Shown in pieces: positions 1-5,270 of a DNA stretch of 6,094 nucleotides (position 1 is its first letter; the number at the start of each line of letters is the position of its first letter). The stretch spans positions 1-6,094 of the forward strand of contig DAOUEP010000013.1 in the NCBI GenBank assembly GCA_034430515.1. The letters run 5' to 3'. Source of the DNA: DAOUEH01 sp034430515. Lineage in GTDB: Bacteria; Chloroflexota; Dehalococcoidia; Dehalococcoidales; RBG-16-60-22. Position numbers and translations under genes: made by a program. Under the pieces are notes generated by a model. That model did not search any database. It was given only the letters and a program-made list of their open reading frames with translations, and had not been told where the DNA came from.

Positions 1-341
1 GGATGATTGCCGTCTTCACCCCGCAGGACCTGACGGCCATGGTCGTCCGCAAGGCGGTCAAGATGGCGCGGCAGATGGAGAAGAAAATTATCGGCGTGGT
101 GGAGAACATGAGCTACCTCTACGTGGCCGAGATAGATAAGAGAATCGAGCTTTTCGGCCCCAGCCGCGGCGACGCCATGGCCAAGGACGCCGGGGCGCCC
201 CTGCTGGGGCGGCTGCCCATCGACCCGGCCCTGGCCAAGCTCTGCGACGAGGGTAACATCGAGCGCTACGACGCGGCGGCCTTTAACGAATATACTGAAA
301 AACTGAGCGCCGCCGTGCCGGGAGGGGACGCCAGGAAATAG
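1..341 (+). CDS. mrp: Mrp/NBP35-family P-loop ATPase, C-terminal part (5' end outside the window)
   Basis: This is the last ~112 residues of an Mrp/ApbC/NBP35-type ATPase of the MinD/ParA superfamily. These are cytoplasmic proteins; characterised members bind and transfer Fe-S clusters. The visible signature runs TPQDLTAMVVRKAV, GVVENMSY (visible residues 31-38), an FGPSRG stretch, then LLGRLPIDP and a CDEGNIERYD ending, all in the order expected of this family. The Walker A half lies upstream of base 1. The ATG at base 3 is internal: the family reads straight through this beta-strand. Oddity: just after ENMSY most family members have a CPxC-type cysteine pair that binds the bridging cluster. 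Here the segment is LYVAEIDKRIELFG with no cysteine, and the only cysteine in view is near residue 81. Family assignment is firm; an Fe-S carrier role is doubtful. The stop is TAG at 339-341, converging on the next gene. Confidence 0.9.
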   Translation, partial: MIAVFTPQDLTAMVVRKAVKMARQMEKKIIGVVENMSYLYVAEIDKRIELFGPSRGDAMAKDAGAPLLGRLPIDPALAKLCDEGNIERYDAAAFNEYTEKLSAAVPGGDARK

Positions 342-350
342 CCCCCGGTC

Positions 351-1106
351 TCACTCCCCGGAGGCCAGGTACATCAAAATGGCCCCGCAGGCGGCCACGT
401 TGAGCGATTCCGCTCTTTCTCGCGCCACGGGCAGGCCGATGCGGTAGTCGGCCAGGGCCAGAATCTCCCGCGAAAGCCCGGCGCCCTCGCTGCCCAGCGC
501 CAGCACCATTTTATCTTTAGCTTTCAAAACCTCCGGCCCGTCCCTGCCGCCTAGTTCGGCGGCTATCAAACTGTAGCCGCGCTTCTTTAACTCTCCGGCC
601 AGCTCAAGGTAGGCCTCCGTGCGCCGCAGCCAGACGGAGAGCACCGCCCCGGCGGTGGCCTGGACGCACTTGGGGGCGAAGGGGTCGGCGCAGCTGGCGG
701 AGAGGATGACCCCGCTAAAACCGAAGGCGGCGGCGGTACGGATGAGCGTGCCGGCGTTGCCGGGGTCCTGGACGCCTTCCAGCAGCAGTATTTTCCCGCC
801 GCTGGCTTTGGGGAGGGTGGGAGAATGGCTGTCCGCGGGCAGCTCCACGACGGCGGCCAGCCCCTGGGGCGTGCGCGTGCCGGCGATGGCGTCGAACTGC
901 TTTTCGGTAAGCTGACGCAAGGGGTAGCGGCGCAGGTAGGGCGGCGGCTCGTCCACGGCGATTATCTCCAAAATGGCGTCGGGGCGGGCGGTGGCTATCT
1001 GGGCGGCGGCCTTCTCCCCCTCGACGAGGAAGGCCCCGGCGGCGGCGCGTCCGGCCGCTTTCTTAAGCTCGCGGTACCATTTGAGGGGTTTCAACGGCTC
1101 GTCCAC
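351..1106 (-). CDS. SpoU/TrmH-family RNA 2'-O-methyltransferase
   Basis: A 251-residue SPOUT-class methyltransferase, expected to transfer a methyl group from S-adenosylmethionine to a ribose 2'-OH in rRNA or tRNA. An N-terminal substrate-binding domain (about residues 9-90, with FLVEGEKAA near 26 and TPQGLAAVVE near 79) precedes the trefoil-knot catalytic domain. The three SpoU motifs are present: motif 1 DPGNAGTLIRTA (114-125, with Asn117 and Arg123), motif 2 LALGSEGAGLS (202-212, Glu207) and motif 3 IGLPV...ESLNVAACGAIL (223-243). Length fits the TsnR/RlmB-like subgroup. The exact target nucleotide cannot be read from sequence. The start is GTG at 1104-1106, preceded by GGAGGAG (1117-1123) with 10 nt spacing. 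An ATG closer to that site (1114-1116) is in another frame. It is the last gene of a three-gene run, 6 bp after the membrane-protein gene, whose final codons overlap its ribosome-binding site. Confidence 0.93.
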   Translation of the reverse strand: MDEPLKPLKWYRELKKAAGRAAAGAFLVEGEKAAAQIATARPDAILEIIAVDEPPPYLRRYPLRQLTEKQFDAIAGTRTPQGLAAVVELPADSHSPTLPKASGGKILLLEGVQDPGNAGTLIRTAAAFGFSGVILSASCADPFAPKCVQATAGAVLSVWLRRTEAYLELAGELKKRGYSLIAAELGGRDGPEVLKAKDKMVLALGSEGAGLSREILALADYRIGLPVARERAESLNVAACGAILMYLASGE

Positions 1107-1112
1107 GGCGAC

Positions 1113-1406
1113 TCATCTCCTCCGGCGGGCGATGAAGAGCGCGATTGTCCCCGCGGCGATGACGATGAGTGCCCAGAGGTAGCTCTGGAGGAGGGTGCGG
1201 AAGACGCTGGCGGCTACAATCAGCCCGATGATACCGGCGATAATCAGGCCGACGCCGGCACGCTGGAGGGTCTTACCGGGGCGGTCTCCGGCTTCGGAGC
1301 CATCTGCCTTGCGGTCGCGGCGGCGGGCGCCGGCGATGCGGGCAATCACCGTGGCGGCGATGGCGACGATGATGATGAGGACGATTTCCAGCCAGCCGAC
1401 TCTCAT
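1113..1406 (-). CDS. small three-helix membrane protein, unknown function
   Basis: A 97-residue protein that I do not recognise as a named family. Three hydrophobic segments are visible: residues 5-25 (WLEIVLIIIVAIAATVIARI), 50-68 and 75-93. A charged, Arg/Lys/Asp-rich linker (about 28-48) separates the first from the other two. It ends in ARRRR, which by the positive-inside rule puts the C terminus in the cytoplasm. The linker is also basic-rich, so an external N terminus is likely. The N-terminal GWLEIVLI is superficially like TatA/B proteins, but the amphipathic helix and FG hinge are missing. ATG at 1404-1406 is preceded by GGAGG only about 3 nt away, shorter than usual. The gene sits 19 bp after the zinc/winged-helix gene and 6 bp before the methyltransferase gene, so it is probably co-transcribed with both. 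Confidence that it is a real gene rests on this packing and on coherent membrane topology. Confidence 0.75.
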   Translation of the reverse strand: MRVGWLEIVLIIIVAIAATVIARIAGARRRDRKADGSEAGDRPGKTLQRAGVGLIIAGIIGLIVAASVFRTLLQSYLWALIVIAAGTIALFIARRRR

Positions 1407-1425
1407 AACCCTCCGCGCCGGTTTT

Positions 1426-1794
1426 TTAGTCCTGGAAGGGGACGATGTAGACCTTATCGCCCTCCTTGCGCCCCTTGAGCAGCTCGCAGTGCCGCAGCGT
1501 GGCGAACTGATTCTGCATATCGCGCGGCGACAGGCTGAACTTGGTCATGACCTCTTCGCCGGTGGTCTTGCCCCGGTTCTTGACGAAGGCGTAGATGGCC
1601 TGCTGGAGGTCGGTAAGCCCGGCGGTGGGGTCGGCATCGCTCTGCCGGGTACGCGTGGCGGCGTAGACGGCCCAGGGGTCGCAGGTACGGTTGGGGCTGC
1701 GCGCGTCAAAGTAGCAGTCTTCGCAGAGCACCTGACCCAGGTGCTCGTAAGAGTCTTCGTCGCTGATGTTGCGCTGGCAGCGCTGGCATTGCAT
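1426..1794 (-). CDS. small CxxC zinc-binding / winged-helix protein
   Basis: A 122-residue protein of unknown function. The N terminus carries two CxxC pairs, Cys3/Cys6 (MQCQRCQ) and Cys24/Cys27 (LCEDCYFDA), spaced like a LIM or zinc-ribbon knuckle that would bind one Zn. A further Cys38 lies in a TCDPWAVYAATRTRQ stretch. Residues ~58-118 (TDLQQAIYAFVKNRGK, then EEVMTKFSLSPRDMQNQFATL, then KVYIVPF) read as a helix-turn-helix plus beta-wing, typical of winged-helix DNA-binding domains. A metal- or redox-responsive regulator, or a small nucleic-acid-binding protein, is plausible but inferred. ATG at 1792-1794 begins directly with the first CxxC; the ribosome-binding site is weak (AGGGA-like, about 13 nt away). 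It is first in the run with the membrane protein and RNA methyltransferase genes, just downstream of a recognisable promoter. Confidence 0.85.
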   Translation of the reverse strand: MQCQRCQRNISDEDSYEHLGQVLCEDCYFDARSPNRTCDPWAVYAATRTRQSDADPTAGLTDLQQAIYAFVKNRGKTTGEEVMTKFSLSPRDMQNQFATLRHCELLKGRKEGDKVYIVPFQD

Positions 1795-1811
1795 GGTCTT
1801 GGCCCGTCCCT

Positions 1812-1841
1812 ACTATAAATAGAATCGGGCCCCGGCGTCAA
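1812..1841 (-). promoter_or_regulatory. sigma70-type promoter of the zinc-protein/membrane-protein/methyltransferase operon
   Basis: Read on the minus strand, TTGACG (1836-1841) and TATAGT (1812-1817) are separated by 18 bp, each matching 5 of 6 consensus bases. Transcription should start near 1805, leaving a leader of only about 10 nt before the ATG at 1794, which fits the weak ribosome-binding site there. The -35 box falls inside the loop and arm of the hairpin at 1826-1852. Prediction from sequence only. Confidence 0.6.
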
Positions 1842-1852
1842 ACCGGAGCCCG
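1826..1852 (-). terminator. probable terminator hairpin after the GYD-domain gene
   Basis: On the minus strand a 10-bp stem (GGGCTCCGG pairing with CCGGGGCCC, plus an outer C-G pair, with one U-G wobble) encloses a 7-nt loop TTTGACG. It is followed by ATTCTATTTAT, a broken T-rich run. It starts 37 bp beyond the GYD gene stop. The plus-strand version has a C-A mismatch instead of the wobble, and no plus-strand gene needs it, so minus-strand termination is the better reading. The tail is not a clean T tract, so termination may be partial. Confidence 0.5.
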
Positions 1853-1889
1853 TAGTTGGCGTGGTATCTTTCTCCGCTAGGGGCGGCGC

Positions 1890-2195
1890 TCACTCATTCA
1901 GGGCCTTGGCCATCTGTATCTCTTTGACCAGGTCTTTGATGGTAATGGCCGATAGCGTCAGGGGCTGCATGGTGCCCCTTGCCCCCAGCGAGGCGGCCAC
2001 CCGCGCGATAACGGTGTTATTGGGGGCCTCCAGGATGTTGACAAAATCGTACTCGCCCAGCAGGGCGTACTGGGTGAGAATCTTCGCCCCCATATCCTCG
2101 ACTTCCTTGTTCACTTCCCATATCCGGCTGGGGTTCTTCATAATGGTCTTTCTTCCGGCGTCGGTCAGCTTGGTCAGCATCAGATAGAACGGCAT
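1890..2195 (-). CDS. GYD-domain protein
   Basis: A 101-residue cytoplasmic protein of the GYD family (small ferredoxin-like alpha+beta proteins named for a Gly-Tyr-Asp motif; no general biochemical function is established). The signature is LLGEYDFVNILEAP (45-58), where Glu takes a place next to the Gly of the name motif. The typical start MPFYLMLTKLTDAGRKTI and the end of the fold (SLGARGTMQPLTLSAIT, 69-85) are both present. Length is normal for the family. ATG at 2193-2195 has a strong ribosome-binding site, AGAGGAGGGG (2202-2211), 6-8 nt upstream. The gene stands alone, with its own promoter 5' and a terminator-like hairpin 3', between the cob cluster and the zinc-protein operon. Nothing in its surroundings fixes its role; oligomeric small-molecule or stress-related functions would be guesses. 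Confidence 0.9.
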   Translation of the reverse strand: MPFYLMLTKLTDAGRKTIMKNPSRIWEVNKEVEDMGAKILTQYALLGEYDFVNILEAPNNTVIARVAASLGARGTMQPLTLSAITIKDLVKEIQMAKALNE

Positions 2196-2218
2196 CTTTC
2201 ACCCCTCCTCTAAATCAG

Positions 2219-2243
2219 AACTCGCCCGGGAGCCGGGTGAGTT
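2219..2243 (-). other. stem-loop in the leader of the GYD-domain gene
   Basis: On the minus strand AACTC-A-CCCGG-CTC-CCGGG-C-GAGTT folds into two 5-bp stems with one A/C mismatch and a 3-nt loop. It begins about 3 nt after the predicted transcription start (near 2246) and ends 8 nt before the ribosome-binding site. A 5'-terminal stem-loop stabilising the mRNA, or an operator, are both possible. It is not followed by a T tract, so a terminator is less likely. Confidence 0.5.
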
Positions 2244-2252
2244 AATGAGCTA

Positions 2253-2281
2253 ATCTTACACCACTGCCGACCAGGTGTCAA
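2253..2281 (-). promoter_or_regulatory. sigma70-type promoter of the GYD-domain gene
   Basis: Minus-strand TTGACA (2276-2281), a perfect -35 consensus, is followed after exactly 17 bp by TAAGAT (2253-2258), a 4-of-6 match to TATAAT. The predicted start near 2246 gives a ~50-nt leader holding the stem-loop at 2219-2243 and the strong ribosome-binding site. It lies in the 124-bp gap after cobU, so the GYD gene need not depend on cob transcription. Confidence 0.65.
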
Positions 2282-2319
2282 TGCTCTCCGGGTCAAGTTT
2301 TGGTTACCTTTTACCGTCT

Positions 2320-2880
2320 TTATTTCCCCTTGATGGCGAGCGGGATGCCGGCCACCAGCAGCAGGACGGCGTCGGCGCGGGCGGCCAGTTTCTGGTTGGC
2401 CTGGCCGAGCAGGTCGCGGTAGAGGCGGCTGGCCGGGTCGGGGGGCACCAGGCCCAGGCCGAGCTCGTTGGAGACGATGATGAAACTAGCGTCGGCGCGC
2501 TCGATGCAGGTAAGCAGGCCCTCGATTTCGCCGGCGACGGCTTGTTCCAGGGCGGCCTCATCGGCCCGGGGATAATTGCCGAAGATATTGCTGACGAGGA
2601 GGGTGATGCAGTCGATAATCACCGTTTTAGCCGCCCCGAGCTGCGGGGGAATGGTCTGGCCGAGGCCGGTGGCGGTCTCCAGCGTGCGCCAGCCGGGCGG
2701 GCGGTTCTTACGGTGCATTTCTATACGCCGTTTCATCTCCGCGTCGCCGGCTTCGGCGGTGGCCACGAAGAGGACGTCGCCGCCGGTTTTTAAGGCCATT
2801 TCCTGGGCCAGGCGGCTCTTGCCGCTGCGCGCCCCGCCCAGTATCAGCGTGAGTTTCAAATGTTTTTCCTCCGGCGGCAT
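2320..2880 (-). CDS. cobU: adenosylcobinamide kinase / adenosylcobinamide-phosphate guanylyltransferase
   Basis: Bifunctional cytoplasmic enzyme of nucleotide-loop assembly. It phosphorylates adenosylcobinamide and then transfers GMP from GTP to give adenosylcobinamide-GDP, the substrate of CobS. Of 186 residues, the P-loop GGARSGKS is at 15-22. The guanylylation-site motif RIxxHxxxRPxxWxTxE is intact at 52-68, with His56 equivalent to the guanylylated histidine of Salmonella CobU. DCITLLVSN (90-98) and VSNELGLGLVP (136-146) complete the family pattern, and length is standard. The start is uncertain: ATG at 2878-2880 has GGGGGAGAGG 8 nt upstream. An in-frame TTG at 2857-2859 has its own GGAGG (2868-2872) 8 nt upstream and would give MKLTLILGGARSGKS, closer to the usual short N terminus. 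It follows cobQ after a 99-bp gap with repeats and is the last cob gene here. Confidence 0.96.
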   Translation of the reverse strand: MPPEEKHLKLTLILGGARSGKSRLAQEMALKTGGDVLFVATAEAGDAEMKRRIEMHRKNRPPGWRTLETATGLGQTIPPQLGAAKTVIIDCITLLVSNIFGNYPRADEAALEQAVAGEIEGLLTCIERADASFIIVSNELGLGLVPPDPASRLYRDLLGQANQKLAARADAVLLLVAGIPLAIKGK

Positions 2881-2888
2881 ATTTTTGA

Positions 2889-2913
2889 CCTCTCCCCCTG
2901 TATCCCCCTCTCC
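2889..2913 (-). repeat. homopurine mirror repeat over the cobU ribosome-binding site
   Basis: On the minus strand GGAGAGGGGG (2904-2913) and GGGGGAGAGG (2889-2898) are exact mirror images around ATACA. The second arm is also the purine run 8 nt upstream of the cobU ATG, so it probably serves as its Shine-Dalgarno sequence. The first arm is the 3' arm of the palindrome at 2904-2940. Confidence 0.6.
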
Positions 2914-2940
2914 TTACGAGGCAGGATGAAGGAGAGGGGG
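2904..2940. repeat. palindromic C-rich/G-rich intergenic repeat
   Basis: A perfect 12-bp inverted repeat, CCCCCTCTCCTT (2904-2915) and AAGGAGAGGGGG (2929-2940), extended to 13 bp by a T-A pair, with a 13-bp loop. Similar palindromes of this composition are, from memory, scattered between genes in some Chloroflexota and other GC-rich genomes, so it may be a dispersed REP/MITE-like element. Only one copy is in this window. There is no transposase nearby and no clear target duplication. Confidence 0.7.
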
Positions 2941-2970
2941 AAGAATATAAAGAAGGGTAAACCCTTCTTA
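2941..2970 (-). terminator. terminator-like hairpin just after cobQ
   Basis: Starting about 10 nt after the cobQ stop on the minus strand, AAGAAGGG-TTTA-CCCTTCTT forms a perfect 8-bp stem with a 4-nt loop, followed by the T-rich run TATATTCTT. The stem is only half G-C and the T run is interrupted, so partial termination or RNA processing that lowers cobU expression relative to cobT-cobS-cobQ is more likely than a full stop. The bases around the cobQ stop (GGGTAAA) could instead pair with TTTACCC in this hairpin, giving a competing fold. Confidence 0.5.
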
Positions 2971-2979
2971 GACTACCCT

Positions 2980-4494
2980 TTACCCCATTCCTTTCTCCAT
3001 TATCTCGTATATCCGCGGTATATCCAAACTCCCGCGCACCAGGTCGGCGAGCTTGTCGTACTCCTGGTCTTTAGACGTGGCGGCGGGGCTGCCGTTCTCT
3101 TCCAGACCCCAGTAGCGGCGCAGGTTGGCGAGGAAGAGCCGGACGAAGCCCTGGTTGTGGAAAAGTCCGTGCAGGTAAGTGCCGAGGATGGTGCCCTCCG
3201 GGTTGGCGGCGCCGTCGGCGTAGCCGGCGGGGCGGGGGGTCTCGCAAATCCGGAAGACGCCGCGCCCGTCGGGGCCGGAGGTGCGCCCCATGTGTATCTC
3301 GTAGCCGTTGAGCCTTTCGTCCTTCGTACCGGCCAGCAGGCCGCCGTCCAAAACGGGTACGGCGGCTACCTGCCGGGTGGACTTCTCCGGCTCGAATTCC
3401 GTGGCTACGTCGAGCAGGCCCAGCCCGGCGACCTCTTTTTGCGGCGATTCGACGCCGCCGGGGTCGAGGATGCGCCGGCCCAGCATCTGGTAGCCGCCGC
3501 AGATGCCCACCACCGGCGTGCCCGCCCTGGCGCGGGCCAGGATGGCATCGGCCAGCCCCGACCGGCGCAGGTAGTCCAGGTCGGCCACGGTGCTCTTGGT
3601 GCCGGGGATGATAATCAGGTGGGCGTTATTTAGCTCGGCAGGCTGCGTGACGTAGCTGACGCGGCCACCGGCTGCCTCCAGCGGGTCGAAGTCGTCGTAG
3701 TTGGAGATGCGCGGCAGGCGAATCACGGCGATGTTGAGGTCGCCGTCGCTGGCCGGGGGGCGCTCGTCCAGGTAGACCGAGTCCTCCTGGGCGAGGCGGA
3801 TATTGCGGAAATAGGGGACGACCCCCAGCACCGGGCGGTGCGTGCGCTGCTCCAGAAATTCCAGGGCGTCCCCGAGGAGGCTCACGTCGCCGCGGAACTT
3901 GTTGATGATGAACCCCTTGACATAACGCCGCTCGTCCTCGTCCAGTAGCTCCAGCGTGCCCACCAGCGAGGCGAAGACGCCGCCCTTATCGATATCGCCG
4001 ACGAGCAGCACCGGGGCGCCGGCCAGGCGGGCGGTGCGCATGTTGACGATTTCCCGCGCCTTGAGGTTGATTTCGGCGGGGCTGCCCGCCCCCTCGATGA
4101 CGACGATGTCGTACTCCGCGCGCAGCCGCCCCAAAGCCTCCTCGACTGTTTTCAGCAGGTTGGGGGTGTATTTGTAGTAGTCCTGCGCCGAGATGGTCGT
4201 CACCGCCTTGCCCATGACGATGACCTGCGAGCCGCTGTCGGTGGTGGGCTTTAGGAGCACCGGGTTCATGTCCACGGTGGGGGCGATGCCGGCGGCCTCG
4301 GCCTGCACCACCTGCGCCCGCCCGATTTCGCCGCCGGCGGCGGTAACGTAGGAGTTGAGGGCCATGTTCTGGGCCTTGAAGGGCGCCACCTTATGGCCGT
4401 CCTGGCGGAAAATGCGGCAGAGGGCGGCCACCATGACGCTCTTGCCCGCCGAGGAGGCCGTGCCCTGTATCATCAAGGTCCTGGCCTGGGTCAT
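2980..4494 (-). CDS. cobQ: cobyric acid synthase (glutamine-hydrolysing)
   Basis: Catalyses ATP- and glutamine-dependent amidation of the b, d, e and g carboxylates of adenosylcobyrinic acid a,c-diamide to adenosylcobyric acid, in the cytoplasm. The 504 residues are full family length. The N-terminal dethiobiotin-synthetase-like ATPase domain shows GTASSAGKS (11-19), KAQNMALNSYVT (40-51), NPVLLKP (77-83), EGAGSPAEINL (134-144) and GDIDKGGVFAS (166-176). The C-terminal class-I glutamine amidotransferase domain (~252-460) shows IPGTKST (296-302), the nucleophile Cys332 in GICGGYQMLG, NGYEIHMGRT (396-405) and the catalytic His442 in GTYLHGLF. All key residues are present, arguing for an active enzyme. 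ATG at 4492-4494 follows the cobS stop by 9 bp with only a weak AAAGGGA site, so translational coupling to cobS is likely. Cobyric acid or the diamide could come from synthesis elsewhere or from scavenged corrinoids. Confidence 0.97.
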   Translation of the reverse strand: MTQARTLMIQGTASSAGKSVMVAALCRIFRQDGHKVAPFKAQNMALNSYVTAAGGEIGRAQVVQAEAAGIAPTVDMNPVLLKPTTDSGSQVIVMGKAVTTISAQDYYKYTPNLLKTVEEALGRLRAEYDIVVIEGAGSPAEINLKAREIVNMRTARLAGAPVLLVGDIDKGGVFASLVGTLELLDEDERRYVKGFIINKFRGDVSLLGDALEFLEQRTHRPVLGVVPYFRNIRLAQEDSVYLDERPPASDGDLNIAVIRLPRISNYDDFDPLEAAGGRVSYVTQPAELNNAHLIIIPGTKSTVADLDYLRRSGLADAILARARAGTPVVGICGGYQMLGRRILDPGGVESPQKEVAGLGLLDVATEFEPEKSTRQVAAVPVLDGGLLAGTKDERLNGYEIHMGRTSGPDGRGVFRICETPRPAGYADGAANPEGTILGTYLHGLFHNQGFVRLFLANLRRYWGLEENGSPAATSKDQEYDKLADLVRGSLDIPRIYEIMEKGMG

Positions 4495-4503
4495 AGTTTC
4501 CCT

Positions 4504-5268
4504 TTATATCAGGTTGGGGACTACGGTAAATATCAAAACGGCGATAATCAGCCCTATCGCCTCGCCGACCTCGTTAATCGCGCCGTAGGTATCGCCGGTC
4601 AGCCCGGCGAACTTGCGCCGGAAATACAACGCCAGCAGGGTGGCGACGAGCCATATCCCCCCGGCAATAGCCAGCCCGGCGTAAGCTAAAAGCGGCCAGA
4701 GGGCCGCCGCCGCGCCGAAAGTAATCACCGCGGCGATGGCGAACTGCGGCCAGCGCGTCGCCCGCTTGAAGGCCGTCCCCAGCCCTTCGGGACGGGCGTA
4801 GCGGAAGGCGAACAGGGCGTAGACCATCGCCCCGCGCGAGGCCGCCGGAACGATGACCAGCGTGGCCGTCATCACGCCGGCGGGGACGCTGACCAGGGCG
4901 GCGTACTTGATGAGCAGCACCACGGCAATGCCCACCACCCCGAAGGCCCCGGTGCGGCTGTCGCGCATGACCGCCCAGCGCTGCTCGGTGGTCTTGTGCC
5001 CGGCCACGCCGTCGCAGGTATCGGCCAGGCCGTCCAGGTGGAGCGCCCCGGTGGCGACGACCAGCGCCGCGATGACCAGCGCGCTGACGACGGCCGGCGG
5101 CAGGATAAGGCCCAGCAGCCAGTTTAAGAGCGCCAGCACCCCGCCGATGCCCAGCCCCACCAGCGGGAACCAGGCGGTGGCCCGCCCCAGCTGCTCCGGG
5201 GTGGCCCCGGCCTTGCCCGGCAGGGGAAGACTGGTGAGGAACCTGACGGCGGCTAAGAAACTTGCCAG
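4504..5268 (-). CDS. cobS: adenosylcobinamide-GDP ribazoletransferase (cobalamin synthase), probable CTG start
   Basis: Integral membrane enzyme joining adenosylcobinamide-GDP with alpha-ribazole (phosphate), the last condensation of cobalamin synthesis. Numbered from the proposed start: FLAAVRFLTSLPLPG (4-18) is the family's N-terminal signature. LDGLADTCDG (78-87, with Asp79, Asp83 and Asp86) and MRDSRTGAFG (101-110) are the metal/substrate-binding motifs. GLTGDTYGAINEVGE (222-236) is the conserved C-terminal loop, and several hydrophobic helices separate these. The first standard start codon in frame is GTG at 5158-5160, but that would delete 36 residues including FLTSLPLP and leave no good ribosome-binding site. 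Reading upstream, the frame stays open to a CTG at 5266-5268, 2 nt after the cobT stop and 7 nt from AAGGAG, giving 254 residues, the normal family length. I therefore place the start there; a base error creating the odd codon is the alternative. Confidence 0.93.
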   Translation of the reverse strand: MASFLAAVRFLTSLPLPGKAGATPEQLGRATAWFPLVGLGIGGVLALLNWLLGLILPPAVVSALVIAALVVATGALHLDGLADTCDGVAGHKTTEQRWAVMRDSRTGAFGVVGIAVVLLIKYAALVSVPAGVMTATLVIVPAASRGAMVYALFAFRYARPEGLGTAFKRATRWPQFAIAAVITFGAAAALWPLLAYAGLAIAGGIWLVATLLALYFRRKFAGLTGDTYGAINEVGEAIGLIIAVLIFTVVPNLI

Positions 5269-5270
5269 TG

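Noticed and set aside
339..370. Bidirectional terminator between the converging genes
   Set aside because: Only short CCGG self-complementarity and no T tract; the 9-bp gap holds no supportable hairpin.
825..1818. Overlapping plus-strand open frames of 217 and 207 residues
   Set aside because: They run opposite the methyltransferase, membrane-protein and zinc-protein genes, whose motifs and ribosome-binding sites are convincing; the antisense translations show no domain.
2275..2793. 172-residue plus-strand open frame
   Set aside because: Shadow of cobU; no ribosome-binding site and a low-complexity Gly/Ala/Asp-rich product.
2889..2940. CRISPR array or insertion-sequence end
   Set aside because: A single palindrome plus a mirror repeat, with no repeat-spacer periodicity, no transposase and no target-site duplication.
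2881..2979. Cobalamin riboswitch upstream of cobU
   Set aside because: The gap is too short (99 bp) and is filled by two simple hairpins; no B12-box-like sequence is visible.
2860..3633. 257-residue plus-strand open frame
   Set aside because: Antisense to cobQ and the cobU leader; Gly/Ala/Val-rich translation with no family motif. Long antisense frames are expected in GC-rich coding DNA.
5158..5160. GTG as the cobS start
   Set aside because: It would remove the conserved N-terminal FLTSLPLP region and make the protein about 36 residues shorter than the family, with no nearby ribosome-binding site.
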